In this document: in pieces, positions 15,572 to 25,567 of the stretch
How the letters are laid out: each line of letters opens with the position of its first letter
Numbering within the stretch: the first letter of the stretch is position 1
DNA from: an uncultured Flavobacteriales bacterium
GTDB lineage: Bacteria > Bacteroidota > Bacteroidia > Flavobacteriales > Crocinitomicaceae
Direction of reading: 5' to 3'
Assembly (NCBI GenBank): GCA_946479285.1
Contig: CAMLFH010000002.1
Location: 62,001-126,000 of the forward strand
Length of the DNA stretch: 64,000 bases
Notes under the pieces: model-generated
Seen by the model: the letters and a program-made list of their open reading frames with translations, nothing else
Database searches by the model: none
What the model was told of the DNA's origin: nothing
Position numbers and translations under genes: made by a program

Positions 15572-16171
15572 TTAATCGAGATCTGTAACTAACTGATGTT
15601 TCTCGATCAACTTCCTCAAATTAATCAACGCATAACGCATTCTTCCCAAAGCTGTATTGATGGAAATATTTTCCATTTCAGCGATATCCTTGAAAGAAAG
15701 ATCCTGGAAAATGCGTTTTTCAATAATCTCTTTCTGAGTTTCCGGTAAATGCTGGATCAGATCGATCATTTGTTTCTCTAATTCCGTTTTGGAAATGCTT
15801 TGCTCAATATTCAATTCATCCATTTTCAGGATAGAAAAGATATTGAAGTCTTCGCTTTTCGCATTGCGCTCGCTGATCAGCTTCATTCTTCCGTGTTTAC
15901 GGAAATAATCGATCACCAGGTTTTGTGCAATACGCATCGCCCATGGCAGGAATTTTCCTTCTTCGTTATAATTACCCAGCTTCAAGGTCTGAATAATCTT
16001 CACGAATGTTTCCTGGAAAATATCTTCAGCGATTTCGCGCTCACGGATTTTATGATAAATGGAACGGAATATTTTGTCTTTATGACGCATCAACAAAACT
16101 TCAAAAGCTTGTTCGTTTCCTTCTAAATAATTATGTATAAGGACTTGATCGTCTAGGAATTTCATAGCCAT
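15572..16171 (-). CDS. ECF-type RNA polymerase sigma factor
   Basis: A 199-residue sigma-70-family protein: region 2 (residues ~20-90, including AEDIFQETFVKIIQ and LPWAMRIAQNLVIDYFRK) and region 4 (about 125-190, LPETQKEIIEKRIFQDLSFKDIAEMENISINTALGR, a clear helix-turn-helix). Regions 1.1 and 3 are absent, as in ECF factors. The type with RKHGRMK after region 2 is common in Bacteroidota. There is no anti-sigma gene next to it, so its control is not evident here. The 340 bp upstream is shared with uvrA on the opposite strand. Confidence 0.9.
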   Translation of the reverse strand: MAMKFLDDQVLIHNYLEGNEQAFEVLLMRHKDKIFRSIYHKIREREIAEDIFQETFVKIIQTLKLGNYNEEGKFLPWAMRIAQNLVIDYFRKHGRMKLISERNAKSEDFNIFSILKMDELNIEQSISKTELEKQMIDLIQHLPETQKEIIEKRIFQDLSFKDIAEMENISINTALGRMRYALINLRKLIEKHQLVTDLD

Positions 16172-16511
16172 AATTCTACTCTTAAAGGTGTAACCCAGTT
16201 GTTTATTAACAGTTTTAAAGTAGAATTCTTTCTATAGGCTCTATGAATTATTTTTTGGAAAGATAGAACTTTTCCATACAAAATCAAAAAAAATCTTAAA
16301 AAATGCGAATTGAAACCCGTTAATTCCTGTTTTTTTGATCACAAACCCGTGTTTTGAACGATCAAATGGATGCAGCGAATTATCATTTCAATCCGGACTT
16401 AACTTCCGCTGCATTATAAACTTTGTTAAGGGTCGCAAATAACTTCAAAATACTCGGTACAAATTCGGAATTCACAACCCGGAATTCGGAATTAATCGCG
16501 AAATTTGTACT
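16172..16511. other. Divergent promoter region, sigma factor / uvrA
   Basis: No ORF. On the plus strand GAAATTTG lies 5 nt before the uvrA ATG (two mismatches to TAnnTTTG at the TA). Around 16463-16495 there are repeated AATTCGGAATT blocks, including GGAATTCGGAATTA at 16481-16494, a 14-mer also found upstream of the SpeD-SpeE gene near 35807-35821. I found no clear promoter for the sigma factor. Confidence 0.4.
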
Positions 16512-19298
16512 ATGTCCGAAAGATACATTCACATCAAAGGCGCACGCGTCAATAACCTTAAAAATCTGGAAGTTAAGATAGAACACGGCAAGTTTACTGT
16601 CATTACAGGACTGTCGGGTTCCGGGAAATCTTCCTTAGCATTCGATACACTTTACGCAGAAGGGCAAAGACGCTATATTGAAAGCTTGTCTTCCTATGCA
16701 CGACAATTCCTCGGGAAATTAGACAAACCCGAAACGGATTTCATCAAAGGAATTGCACCTGCGATCGCGATCCAGCAAAAAGTCATTACCAATAATCCAA
16801 GATCAACAGTTGGGACTACAACCGAAATTTACGATTACCTCAAAATATTATTCGCACGGATCGGAAAGACCTTCTCACCTGTTTCAGGAAATGAGGTCAG
16901 GAAAGATTCTGTGACAGATGTTATCAATTATATCGCAGGTTTAGAGAACGACATTCGTTTATTAATTGCCGCTCCTTTTCCTTCGCTGGAGAAATACGGA
17001 ATTGAAAAGACCTTGAAATTATTGAAAGAACAAGGATACGTGCGTATTTTGCACAACCACGAACTGAAACAACTGGAAGATTTAAGTCCGAAAGACCTGA
17101 AAGTTTCCGATTCGATCATGATTGTTGTAGACAGGGTTGTGACTCAGGAACTGGACCAAGATTTTTCCGGAAGATTGGGAGATTCTATCCAGCTGGCTTT
17201 TATGGAAGGCCATGGAGATTGTTCGATTATTCAAATGGGAAGTATGGAAGAACAGACGTTTTCCAACCGTTTCGAACTCGACGGAATGACTTTCGTGGAG
17301 CCTTCTCCTCACCTATTCACCTTCAACAATCCGTTTGGAGCATGTAAAACCTGTGAAGGTTACGGTTCTATTATAGGTGTTGATCCTAATCTGGTCATTC
17401 CCGATCCAAGTCTCAGTGTTTACGAAGGTGCTGTTGTTCCCTGGAAAGGTGAAGTGATGAGTGAATACAAAGATGAATTGGTTCGTAATGCCAGAAAATT
17501 CGATTTTCCCATCCACCGTCCGGTGGAAGAATTAACGGAAGAACAAGTAGAAATTCTTTGGAATGGAAACAGCCACTTTGCAGGAATCAACGGCTTTTTC
17601 AAATTTGTAGAAAGCCAATCCTATAAAATTCAATACCGCGTTCTCCTTTCGCGATACAGGGGAAAAACGCTTTGCCCGGAATGTCACGGAACACGTTTGA
17701 GAGAAGATGCCAATTACGTAAAAGTAGGCGGAATCAGTATCAAAGAACTGGTTTTGATGCCGATTGAAAATGCATTAACTTTCTTTGAGAACCTGGAAGT
17801 TGATCGGTTGGATTTGAAAATTACCAACCGCATTTTACCGGAAATTACCCAGCGACTTGCTTTCTTAACAGAAGTTGGACTGGGTTATTTAACACTGAAT
17901 CGTGCTGCAAACACGCTTTCCGGAGGAGAATCCCAGCGAATTAACCTGGCAACTTCACTTGGAAGCAGTTTAGTTGGTTCCATGTATATTTTGGATGAGC
18001 CAAGTATCGGTTTACACCCCAGAGATACGGAAAGACTGATTGGTGTTTTGAAAAAGCTCCGAGATATCGGAAATACGGTAATTGTTGTAGAACACGAAGA
18101 AGACATGATGCTTCATGCCGACGAGATCATTGATATTGGTCCGGCAGCAGGAAAATTTGGTGGTGAAGTGGTTTTCCAGGGAAAATTTGATGCGCTGAAG
18201 AAAAACAATACGAGCCTTACTACCCAATATTTAACCGGAGTGCGTGAAATTCCGGTTCCGAAGAAACGCCGCAGCGGGAAAAACAAAATTTCCATAGTTG
18301 GTGCGAAAGAACACAACCTGAAAAATGTCTCAGTCGATTTTCCTTTAAACCGTATTGTAGCCGTTACTGGAGTCAGTGGTTCCGGGAAATCCACATTGGT
18401 CAAAGAAATTCTCTATCCGGGAATCCGTAAATACTTGGGTCAATTTGGTGATCACCAGGGAAATGTAAAACGTATTGACGGAGATCTTTCTACTATTTCG
18501 GAGATTGAACTGATCGATCAAAATCCGATCGGGAAGTCTTCACGAAGCAACCCGGTGACTTATGTAAAAGCATTCGATGATATCCGTGAATTGTTCGCAA
18601 AACAAAATGCAGCCAAACACAACGGCTATAAACCCGGATTCTTCTCCTTTAACGTAGAAGGCGGACGCTGTGAAATGTGTGAAGGTGAAGGAGTTGTAAC
18701 TGTGAGCATGCAGTTTATGGCAGATGTTCATTTAGTATGCGAATCCTGCGGAGGAAGCCGCTACCGACAGGAAGCTTTGGAAGTGCATTATCGCGACAAG
18801 AATATTTCGGACATTCTAAACATGGATATTTCATCTGCCCTGGCCTTTTTCAAAGAAGGAACGGACAAACTGGAAGAAAAGATCGTTCAGAAAATTCAAC
18901 CGTTGGAAGATGTTGGTTTGGGTTACCTGCAAATGGGACAATCCAGCAGTTCTCTTAGTGGCGGTGAAGCGCAGCGTGTGAAGCTGGCATCTTTCTTAAT
19001 CAAAGGGGCACAAAAAACGAATAAAACACTCTTCATTTTTGATGAACCGACAACAGGTCTTCATTTCTACGATATTGAGAAATTATTGATCGCTTTCAAT
19101 CGCCTGGTAGACGACGGTCATTCCATTATTGTCATTGAACACAACATGGACGTGATCAAAGCGGCAGACTGGATTATCGACATTGGTCCGGAAGGCGGAA
19201 TGAACGGCGGAAACATCCAGTTTACGGGAACTCCGGAAGATTTAGTGAAAGAGAAAACCAATTATACAGGAATACACTTAAAGCATAAATTGAAGTGA
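16512..19298 (+). CDS. uvrA: Excinuclease ABC subunit A
   Basis: A 928-residue UvrA, near the usual ~940. It has two ABC ATPase halves: Walker [10 protein letters not shown] (about 32-40) and GVSGSGKST (about 618-626); ABC signatures LSGGESQRI and LSGGEAQRV; Walker [12 protein letters not shown] and [11 protein letters not shown]. Zinc-finger cysteines are seen in CKTCEGYG with CPECHGTR, and CEMCEGEG with CESCGGSR. UvrA dimers scan DNA for bulky lesions and load UvrB in nucleotide excision repair. The second finger region [17 protein letters not shown] is canonical. It is monocistronic, as uvrA often is. The start codon lies just 5 nt after an ATTTG box. Confidence 0.96.
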   Translation: MSERYIHIKGARVNNLKNLEVKIEHGKFTVITGLSGSGKSSLAFDTLYAEGQRRYIESLSSYARQFLGKLDKPETDFIKGIAPAIAIQQKVITNNPRSTVGTTTEIYDYLKILFARIGKTFSPVSGNEVRKDSVTDVINYIAGLENDIRLLIAAPFPSLEKYGIEKTLKLLKEQGYVRILHNHELKQLEDLSPKDLKVSDSIMIVVDRVVTQELDQDFSGRLGDSIQLAFMEGHGDCSIIQMGSMEEQTFSNRFELDGMTFVEPSPHLFTFNNPFGACKTCEGYGSIIGVDPNLVIPDPSLSVYEGAVVPWKGEVMSEYKDELVRNARKFDFPIHRPVEELTEEQVEILWNGNSHFAGINGFFKFVESQSYKIQYRVLLSRYRGKTLCPECHGTRLREDANYVKVGGISIKELVLMPIENALTFFENLEVDRLDLKITNRILPEITQRLAFLTEVGLGYLTLNRAANTLSGGESQRINLATSLGSSLVGSMYILDEPSIGLHPRDTERLIGVLKKLRDIGNTVIVVEHEEDMMLHADEIIDIGPAAGKFGGEVVFQGKFDALKKNNTSLTTQYLTGVREIPVPKKRRSGKNKISIVGAKEHNLKNVSVDFPLNRIVAVTGVSGSGKSTLVKEILYPGIRKYLGQFGDHQGNVKRIDGDLSTISEIELIDQNPIGKSSRSNPVTYVKAFDDIRELFAKQNAAKHNGYKPGFFSFNVEGGRCEMCEGEGVVTVSMQFMADVHLVCESCGGSRYRQEALEVHYRDKNISDILNMDISSALAFFKEGTDKLEEKIVQKIQPLEDVGLGYLQMGQSSSSLSGGEAQRVKLASFLIKGAQKTNKTLFIFDEPTTGLHFYDIEKLLIAFNRLVDDGHSIIVIEHNMDVIKAADWIIDIGPEGGMNGGNIQFTGTPEDLVKEKTNYTGIHLKHKLK

Positions 19299-19413
19299 AT
19301 TTTTCAATAGGGATGGAAATTTTATTCTACTTAAAGCATTGATTTAAGCAACTCTTAAAAATCGATGAAACCAACATTTCACCCGACGAAATCTGCAAAA
19401 AATATAATGGTGA

Positions 19414-19443
19414 TTGGGTAAGAAAAGAGAAAAACCTACCTTG
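19414..19443 (+). promoter_or_regulatory. Possible promoter for the small lipoprotein gene
   Basis: TTG (19414-19416), 20 nt, TACCTTG (19437-19443). The -7 box has one base fewer than TAnnTTTG. The ATG follows 6 nt after its last base, again implying a leaderless or nearly leaderless mRNA. Confidence 0.35.
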
Positions 19444-19448
19444 CTTAC

Positions 19449-19655
19449 ATGATTATGAGGTTAAAAATAATATACTTCACACTATTCATTATTAGCGGGT
19501 TACAATCCTGTTCTACTGAATCAGAAGTGCAAGACCGGCCTGTTTCTTCGCTTTCCGTTAAGGACTATACCGCCGAAGAAGAAGCAGCTGGGCAGACGAC
19601 GGCTTCGGCCGAAGATTTGAAGGTGCAGTTCCACGGTTGTAAAGCACATCAATAG
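19449..19655 (+). CDS. Small lipoprotein of unknown function
   Basis: A 68-residue protein. The N-terminus is a lipoprotein signal (basic start, hydrophobic core, lipobox GLQSC), leaving a mature peptide of about 48 residues rich in Glu, Ala and Ser. The last residues KVQFHGCKAHQ include a second Cys. A second in-frame Met lies two codons in (MRLKII). No family recognised. Support comes from the lipobox, the plausible promoter and a strong terminator 49 nt downstream. Confidence 0.55.
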   Translation: MIMRLKIIYFTLFIISGLQSCSTESEVQDRPVSSLSVKDYTAEEEAAGQTTASAEDLKVQFHGCKAHQ

Positions 19656-19703
19656 AACCTTAACCGAATTTTGTACCGAAGCTTTAGTGGAGGTGTAGAA
19701 TTG

Positions 19704-19738
19704 AAAACGACGAATAATTCAAGCTATTCGTCGTTTTT
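19704..19738. terminator. Bidirectional terminator overlapping a stop codon
   Basis: AAAACGACGAATA (19704-19716) pairs with TATTCGTCGTTTT (19725-19737), 8-nt loop, T-tracts on both strands. It serves the lipoprotein gene on the plus strand. On the minus strand its right arm encodes the last codons (AKNDE) and stop of the symporter gene, which ends at 19724 inside the hairpin. Confidence 0.8.
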
Positions 19739-21265
19739 TGCGACTAATAGTTCACCTTCACTTCGTGCAATAACCGCAGAAGCCAGGCAATTCCCCAATA
19801 CATTGACCGAAGTTCGCGCCATATCCATCAAAGCATCAATCCCTAAAATAATTCCGGCTTTTTCAACACTGATTCCCAAATGTTTGTAATCCATTAATGT
19901 GGTAGTCAGAATTACGAAAGAAGCTCCTCTTACTCCTGCTACACCTTTACTGGTTAGCATGAGTGTCAGGCAAATCGAAATCTGCTGTCCGATCGATAAG
20001 TCCACTCCACTCATTTGAGCCACGAAAACCGTTGCCATGGAAAGATAAAGCGTTGTACCGTCGAGATTAAACGAATAACCGGTTGGAATAACAAATCCAA
20101 CAATCTTTTTGGAAATCCCGAATTTCTCCATGTTTTCCAATGCTTTCGGAAGAGCAGCTTCACTACTTGCGGTGGCAAAAGCAACAGATACGGGTTCTGT
20201 GACCGCTTTGAGGAATGCCCTGATCGGAACTTTCGACATGAGTGCAATCGGCAGTAATACTACCAATACAAAAATGATCAGTGTTACATATAAGGTGGCA
20301 ACGAGTTTCATCAGGTTGGCCAGGACATCTGTTCCCGAATTGGCGACTGTATAGGCAATGGAACCGAAAACTGCCAGCGGGGCCACATACATGACCAGAT
20401 CGGTAAACTTAAACATGACTTCCGATAGGCTTTCCATCCAGTTGAGCATCGTTTCTTTATGCTTCAGGTTCTGCACCAAACTCAAAGCAATGGCGAAGAT
20501 CAATGAGAAAATAACAATTTGCAACACCTGGTTCTCTACAATTGATTTCGCAAAGTTCTCCGGGAAAATTTCTACCAAATGATCTTTTGGTTTTTCCAAT
20601 TGAGCCAATAAATCAGTAGATTTTTCTTTCATTTTTTCAGAAACTTCCACTTGCTGCACACCTTTTCCTGCCTGGGAAATATTGATTGCCGCTAAACCTA
20701 AGAACAAAGCGAAAGTTGTTACTACCTCAAAATAGATAATACTCTTTAGTCCGATTCGTCCAACCTGTCTCAAACTGCTGTGCCCGGCAATTCCAACAAC
20801 CAACGTAGAGAACAACAAAGGTGCAACAAGTGTTTTAATCAGTCGGAGAAAAATATCTCCGAAACGTTTTAATTCAAGAGAAAAATCCGGGAAGTCCAAA
20901 CCAACTTCCACCCCGATTATCATGGATGAAAAGATCCAGATAGAAAGTTTTTTGCTATGTATAGCGTAAGCTATCAGCATTCCCATCAACAGGAACTTAA
21001 TAATATGTCCGGTGTTGAATAAAACGTCTCCGCCCAATCGTTCAATATAAAACAATATGGCAATTACAAAATACAATCCGATGTAGTACAACAGGTTTCT
21101 ACGATTCCTGAAAAGAAACCATCCACCGATACATCCGGCCATCATTGTTCCCGGAGCAATCAAAGTCATCGGATCAACCCCAGGATTAGTGATCTTTATT
21201 ACCCCAAGAAGCACATAAAATAGAACGATCAGGATGCGGGTAATGAGTGTTTTGTTATTTTTCAT
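19724..21265 (-). CDS. Dicarboxylate/amino acid:cation symporter (DAACS) with N-terminal membrane extension
   Basis: A 513-residue inner-membrane protein. Residues ~110-505 match the DAACS (GltP/DctA) family: FLRLIKTLVAPLLFSTLVVGI, the serine-rich loop FATASSEAALPKALEN (substrate-binding hairpin HP1), GYSFNLDGTTLYL in TM7, and GVAGVRGASFV (HP2). Family members import glutamate, aspartate or C4-dicarboxylates with Na+ or H+. The first ~105 residues are extra: they contain about three additional hydrophobic segments (LYYIGLYFVIAILFY among them) not present in ordinary ~420-residue DAACS proteins. The gene ends inside the bidirectional terminator. Monocistronic and convergent with the lipoprotein gene. 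Confidence 0.9.
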   Translation of the reverse strand: MKNNKTLITRILIVLFYVLLGVIKITNPGVDPMTLIAPGTMMAGCIGGWFLFRNRRNLLYYIGLYFVIAILFYIERLGGDVLFNTGHIIKFLLMGMLIAYAIHSKKLSIWIFSSMIIGVEVGLDFPDFSLELKRFGDIFLRLIKTLVAPLLFSTLVVGIAGHSSLRQVGRIGLKSIIYFEVVTTFALFLGLAAINISQAGKGVQQVEVSEKMKEKSTDLLAQLEKPKDHLVEIFPENFAKSIVENQVLQIVIFSLIFAIALSLVQNLKHKETMLNWMESLSEVMFKFTDLVMYVAPLAVFGSIAYTVANSGTDVLANLMKLVATLYVTLIIFVLVVLLPIALMSKVPIRAFLKAVTEPVSVAFATASSEAALPKALENMEKFGISKKIVGFVIPTGYSFNLDGTTLYLSMATVFVAQMSGVDLSIGQQISICLTLMLTSKGVAGVRGASFVILTTTLMDYKHLGISVEKAGIILGIDALMDMARTSVNVLGNCLASAVIARSEGELLVAKNDE

Positions 21266-21502
21266 AATGGGGAATTTGAACCGATTTTAGCTTCAAAACA
21301 GTAGTAGACATACTGTCGCTACAATTTGGAAGACACAAATTTAACAGGATAATGCTGAAAACAAAATGGTTTTTTTTTCGAAAAAAAGTGAATACATGGT
21401 GCTTGTCTAAGGAATATTTGTAATATTGCAACATCGTTATTAAAATCACATTGCTTTTCGCAAGTATTCAATCGAATACAAACAACTAGTCCAAAATTTT
21501 AT

Positions 21503-23413
21503 ATGAATAATAAAGACTTAGACGGTAAGTTATTACCAGAATTAAGGGAAATTGCTAAATCTCTTGGTGTGAAGAAAGTGGAATCATTCAAGAAAAATGA
21601 ACTGATCGAACAGATCCAGGCAAATTCGGCAAGCACTACAACTACTACAGAACCTGCAGCTGAAAAGGCTCCGGCGAAACAAAAAGCAAAGAAAGCCCCT
21701 GAAACAAAAGCAGAGGCTACAGATTTGTTTTCTACTGAAACTCCGGAAGCACCGAAAGAAGAAGTGAAACGAGAAGCTAATACTGCTCCGAAGGAAAAAC
21801 GCAAACGCGTCCCTAATGCAGTAGGAAGTTCTAATCCGACTGAAGTTAAAACGGAGGAATCTGCGCCGGAAGCTAAAACAGAAGATGCTCCTAAGTCAGA
21901 AGAAACTGCTGCTTCAACGGAAGAAAAGCCGAAGCCAAAACCTTTTGAACGTTTATTAAATAAAAAACCTCAAAACCAGAATCAGCAGGGACAGCGAAAC
22001 CAGAACCCAAATCAAAATCGCCCGCAGAATCAAAATGCTCCAAGCGAAAATACAGGTTCTGTGAATCAAAATACTCCAAATCAGAATCCTCAAGCGAACC
22101 AAAATAATCCCGGAAATCAGGAGCGCCAGAACAATAACCAAAATCAGCGCAACCAAAATAACCCTGGAAATCAGGATCGCCAGAATAATAACAACAATCA
22201 ACGCAATCAAAACAACCCGGGAAATCAACAAAATCGTCCGCAAAATCAGAATCAATCCCAACAAGAAGGGAAAGTGGATGAAGAAGCTTACGATTTGGTT
22301 GGAATTGTAACAGCTGAAGGTGTTCTGGAAGTAATCCAGGATGGTTACGGATTTTTACGTTCTTCCGATTACAATTATTTGCCATCTCCGGATGATGTTT
22401 ACGTTTCTCAAAGCCAAATCAAATTATTTGGTTTGAAAACAGGTGATACTGTTAGAGGAACAATTCGTCCGCCAAGAGAAGGGGAGAAATTCTTCCCGCT
22501 GGTAAAAGTAGATTCTATCAACGGAAGAGATCCGAGCTATATTCGTGATCGTGTTCCGTTTGAATACCTTACTCCTTTATTCCCGGACGAAAAATTCAAA
22601 TTAACAGGTCATAAAGACGAATCCATGTCGACTCGTGTAATGGATTTATTCGCTCCGATCGGGAAAGGTCAGCGTGGAATGATCGTGGCGCAGCCAAAAA
22701 CGGGTAAAACCATGTTATTGAAAGATGTTGCAAACGCAATCGCAGCAAATCACCCGGAAGTCTATTTGATCGTACTATTGATCGATGAGCGTCCGGAAGA
22801 GGTAACAGACATGGCCAGAAGCGTAAAAGCGGAAGTAGTAGCATCTACATTTGATGAGCCTGCTGATCGTCACGTAAAAGTGGCAAACATCGTATTGGAA
22901 AAAGCAAAACGAATGGTTGAATGTGGACACGATGTAGTTATTCTATTAGACTCCATTACGCGTTTGGCTCGTGCATACAACACCGTTTCTCCTGCTTCAG
23001 GAAAAGTACTTTCGGGTGGTGTGGATGCAAACGCATTACACAAACCAAAACGTTTCTTCGGAGCGGCTCGTAAAATTGAGAACGGAGGTTCACTTTCTAT
23101 TCTTGCAACTGCATTAACAGAAACCGGTTCCAAAATGGACGAAGTAATCTTCGAAGAATTTAAAGGAACAGGTAATATGGAACTTCAGTTGGATCGTAAG
23201 ATCTCCAATAGAAGAATCTACCCCGCTATCGACATTACAGCATCAGGAACGAGACGTGAAGACCTGTTGGTTGGAAAAGATATACTCCAAAGAATCTGGT
23301 TATTGCGCAAGTTTATTGCAGATATGAACCCGGTAGAAGCCATGGAGTTCGTAAAAGGACACATGGAAAACACCCGTTCCAACGAAGAGTTTTTAGTATC
23401 AATGAATTCATAA
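21503..23413 (+). CDS. rho: Transcription termination factor Rho with Asn/Gln-rich insert
   Basis: A 636-residue Rho, far longer than the ~420 of E. coli. Residues 1-45 are the Rho N-terminal helical domain ([13 protein letters not shown]). Residues ~46-155 are a Lys/Glu/Ala/Pro-rich linker. Residues 156-254 are an Asn/Gln-rich low-complexity tract with 18-residue repeats ([18 protein letters not shown]). The cold-shock-like RNA-binding domain ([15 protein letters not shown], about 273-287) and the hexameric ATPase follow: Walker [10 protein letters not shown] (about 396-404), Walker [16 protein letters not shown]. Rho releases RNA polymerase from untranslated transcripts. A comparable insert in Bacteroides Rho is known to be intrinsically disordered and to promote phase separation; that role here is inference. 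A strong terminator follows. Confidence 0.97.
   Translation: MNNKDLDGKLLPELREIAKSLGVKKVESFKKNELIEQIQANSASTTTTTEPAAEKAPAKQKAKKAPETKAEATDLFSTETPEAPKEEVKREANTAPKEKRKRVPNAVGSSNPTEVKTEESAPEAKTEDAPKSEETAASTEEKPKPKPFERLLNKKPQNQNQQGQRNQNPNQNRPQNQNAPSENTGSVNQNTPNQNPQANQNNPGNQERQNNNQNQRNQNNPGNQDRQNNNNNQRNQNNPGNQQNRPQNQNQSQQEGKVDEEAYDLVGIVTAEGVLEVIQDGYGFLRSSDYNYLPSPDDVYVSQSQIKLFGLKTGDTVRGTIRPPREGEKFFPLVKVDSINGRDPSYIRDRVPFEYLTPLFPDEKFKLTGHKDESMSTRVMDLFAPIGKGQRGMIVAQPKTGKTMLLKDVANAIAANHPEVYLIVLLIDERPEEVTDMARSVKAEVVASTFDEPADRHVKVANIVLEKAKRMVECGHDVVILLDSITRLARAYNTVSPASGKVLSGGVDANALHKPKRFFGAARKIENGGSLSILATALTETGSKMDEVIFEEFKGTGNMELQLDRKISNRRIYPAIDITASGTRREDLLVGKDILQRIWLLRKFIADMNPVEAMEFVKGHMENTRSNEEFLVSMNS
21968..22264 (+). 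repeat. Asn/Gln-rich low-complexity tract within rho
   Basis: Codons 156-254 of rho are about two-thirds Asn and Gln. About two and a half copies of an 18-residue (54-nt) unit are visible from codon 200 onward, so copy number could vary by slippage without breaking the frame. Confidence 0.8.
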
Positions 23414-23419
23414 ATGAAT

Positions 23420-23457
23420 AAGTCCTCTCAGTTTAGCTGAGAGGACTTTACTTTTTT
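23420..23457 (+). terminator. Rho-independent terminator after rho
   Basis: A perfect 12-bp stem, AAGTCCTCTCAG (23420-23431) and CTGAGAGGACTT (23437-23448), 5-nt loop, then TACTTTTTTT. Confidence 0.88.
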
Positions 23458-23463
23458 TACCCC

Positions 23464-24033
23464 ATGAGAATTTCTTTAAAAATCGCGATCCTATTTGTCG
23501 GTATTTGGTTTACCGGGAAAATGATTTTCTTTTACATGCAAATCCTGCAGGACGAACAAGGTGTGAAATACCAGGTCATGTGGAATATCCTGTGCTTATT
23601 GCTTGCGATGACGACCGGAACAATTGCTGAAAAAAGAAAAGAAGTTCGTGAGGAAGGAAGTGCTTTGGGAGATATCAAGAATACACTGGGCGGAGGATTG
23701 GTTTACACGGTTCTAGTAGCCGGATTGATCTATTTGTATTACGCCAAGATTGACCCTTCCTACAATGCCAATCAATTAGCGCAGGCTGAAGAAGTTGTAA
23801 ACAAAGCATTGGAAGACCCAAAACAATTGAAAGAACTGAGAAAGGATCCGGAAATGCAGGTGTTGACAACAGATGAAATTCGCAACAAAGCAATGTCTAA
23901 TTACAGATCGATGTTCAATCCAACTTCTACTATGACTATCTCTCTTTTAGGAATGTTGATACTATCAACTATCAATGCAATCATTATAACCGTCATCTTC
24001 CGAAGAGTTTTGTTCAAACAACGTACTTTATAG
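23464..24033 (+). CDS. DUF4199 family membrane protein
   Basis: A 189-residue protein with four predicted transmembrane segments (about residues 6-27, 41-55, 75-92 and 155-178) and a charged, helical soluble loop between TM3 and TM4 (KALEDPKQLKELRKDPE). The architecture and the NALxQAEExxxKALEDP-like loop match DUF4199, a family almost confined to Bacteroidota with no assigned role. It starts just after the rho terminator. Confidence 0.75.
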   Translation: MRISLKIAILFVGIWFTGKMIFFYMQILQDEQGVKYQVMWNILCLLLAMTTGTIAEKRKEVREEGSALGDIKNTLGGGLVYTVLVAGLIYLYYAKIDPSYNANQLAQAEEVVNKALEDPKQLKELRKDPEMQVLTTDEIRNKAMSNYRSMFNPTSTMTISLLGMLILSTINAIIITVIFRRVLFKQRTL

Positions 24034-24043
24034 AACCAGACTG

Positions 24044-24159
24044 AGCAGCAAAGCTGCCAAGTAAATCTTTCTACTTTCAGACAAAAACCTTGTGCTCTTC
24101 GCGCCTTCGCTGTAGCTACTGCGTAAGCGTCGTGGTAAAGAATAAGCAGCGAAGCTGCC
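24044..24159. repeat. Intergenic stretch bounded by 15-bp direct hairpin repeats
   Basis: AGCAGCAAAGCTGCC (24044-24058) and AGCAGCGAAGCTGCC (24145-24159) are direct copies with one difference, 101 bp apart, and each is itself a small hairpin (GGCAGC/GCTGCC). Between them lies TTGTGCTCTTCGCGCCTTCG, like degenerate copies of the CACAAAG-type intergenic tract. It separates two convergent genes. Confidence 0.45.
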
Positions 24160-24163
24160 GAAA

Positions 24164-25519
24164 CTAGTTAGTCAACTCTGCCCCCAATTGATCGTAATCA
24201 ATCCCGTCAAAATTACCTGACGACATCATCAACAACACTGCATTATCCCAATTCTTAGATCGAATAAAGGCTAAAACTTCCTCCGTGTTATTCACTACCT
24301 TCACCTTTCCGCCAAAAGCATTCTGAACCTGCTCGAGAGTCAAAGGCTCCAATTTCTTATGCGCAACAACTTCCGGACTAAAATAAACCAGCGCCTCATC
24401 TGCAGCATTCATTGCTCCGTCATACAATGGCAGGAATTCTTTCCTCAAAGAAGAAAATGTATGTAACTCCATACAGGCAACTACATTCCGATTCGGATAC
24501 TGTTCCTTCACAGCAGATGTGGTAGCTTTCAATTTAGAAGGTGAATGAGCAAAATCCTTAAACATCGTAAACAAATCCTGTTCAACTACTTTTTGAAGCC
24601 TCTTCCCTGCTCCTTTGAATGTTTTGATTGCAGTCAGGAAGTCGTGATTGGAAATCTGCATAGATTCAGCCAAATGCATTGCTCCAACAAGATTCTGAAG
24701 GTTATGAGCTCCGAAAATCTGTAATTCATACTCGTTTCCATCATAGGTCATGATCGTTCCTGTCTCTGTAACTCTATAAGATGGAGTTTGATAGGGTTGC
24801 GTCTCCAGTTTACCTTCAAACTCTTCCCCCAAACTCTTTAAAGTTGCATCTTCCCTATTATAGATCAGTTTTCCTCCCGGTTCAATAACTTCACAGAACT
24901 TACGGAATTGATCGATGTAATTTTCCCAGGTCGGGAATACATTGATATGGTCCCAGGCAATCCCGCTGATCAAAGCTGTATTTGGTTTGTACAAATGAAA
25001 CTTCGGTCTTCTGTCAATGGGAGAACTTAAATACTCATCGCCTTCAAGAATCATGAATTCAGCTTCTTCCGTAAGTTTCACCATGCAGTCATAGCCTTCC
25101 AGCTGCGCCCCAACCATGTAATCCACATTCAGTCCCAATTGGTTCACAACATGAAGCAGCATGGAAGTAATAGTGGTTTTACCATGGCTTCCGCCAATTA
25201 CAATGCGGTATTTATTTTTACTCTGTTCGTATAGATATTCCGGGTATGAATAAATTGGAATATTCAATTCCTTAGCCTTCAAAAGCTCCGGATTATCTTC
25301 CCGGGCATGCATTCCAAGGATCACAGCATCTAAATCTGCGGTAACCTTTTCAGGATACCAGCCAATTGAATCAGGTAAGATTCCCTGCTTATCCAATCTC
25401 GTTCTTGAAGGCTCAAATATTTCATCATCGGAACCGGTTACTTTTGCTCCTTTTCGGGACAAAGCAATTGCTAAATTATGCATCGCGCTGCCGCCAATTG
25501 CAATAAAATGAACGTTCAT
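24164..25519 (-). CDS. mpl: UDP-N-acetylmuramate:L-Ala-gamma-D-Glu-meso-DAP ligase (Mpl)
   Basis: A 451-residue Mur ligase. The N-terminal Rossmann domain starts HFIAIGGSAMHNLAIALS, followed by the ATP loop IGGSHGKTTITS (about residues 107-118), the central domain with LEGDEYLSSPIDRRPKF, and the C-terminal domain with FKDFAHSPSK. These are Mpl features; MurC has a different GGSH/GxHGKT context and DEYD motif. Mpl re-attaches the recycled tripeptide L-Ala-D-Glu-meso-DAP to UDP-MurNAc in the cytoplasm, which indicates active peptidoglycan recycling. It is monocistronic with a terminator-like hairpin upstream that belongs to the next gene. Confidence 0.93.
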   Translation of the reverse strand: MNVHFIAIGGSAMHNLAIALSRKGAKVTGSDDEIFEPSRTRLDKQGILPDSIGWYPEKVTADLDAVILGMHAREDNPELLKAKELNIPIYSYPEYLYEQSKNKYRIVIGGSHGKTTITSMLLHVVNQLGLNVDYMVGAQLEGYDCMVKLTEEAEFMILEGDEYLSSPIDRRPKFHLYKPNTALISGIAWDHINVFPTWENYIDQFRKFCEVIEPGGKLIYNREDATLKSLGEEFEGKLETQPYQTPSYRVTETGTIMTYDGNEYELQIFGAHNLQNLVGAMHLAESMQISNHDFLTAIKTFKGAGKRLQKVVEQDLFTMFKDFAHSPSKLKATTSAVKEQYPNRNVVACMELHTFSSLRKEFLPLYDGAMNAADEALVYFSPEVVAHKKLEPLTLEQVQNAFGGKVKVVNNTEEVLAFIRSKNWDNAVLLMMSSGNFDGIDYDQLGAELTN

Positions 25520-25567
25520 AAAACAAGAATTAAATTTGAATCCGAAATTAGTGGAATTGTACCAACG

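Noticed and set aside
21968..22264. CRISPR-like direct repeats
   Set aside because: The repeats are in-frame Asn/Gln codons of rho with no spacer structure.
21891..22385. Antisense ORF of 164 codons within rho
   Set aside because: It is the complement of the Asn/Gln-rich coding repeats and has no protein-like composition or start context.
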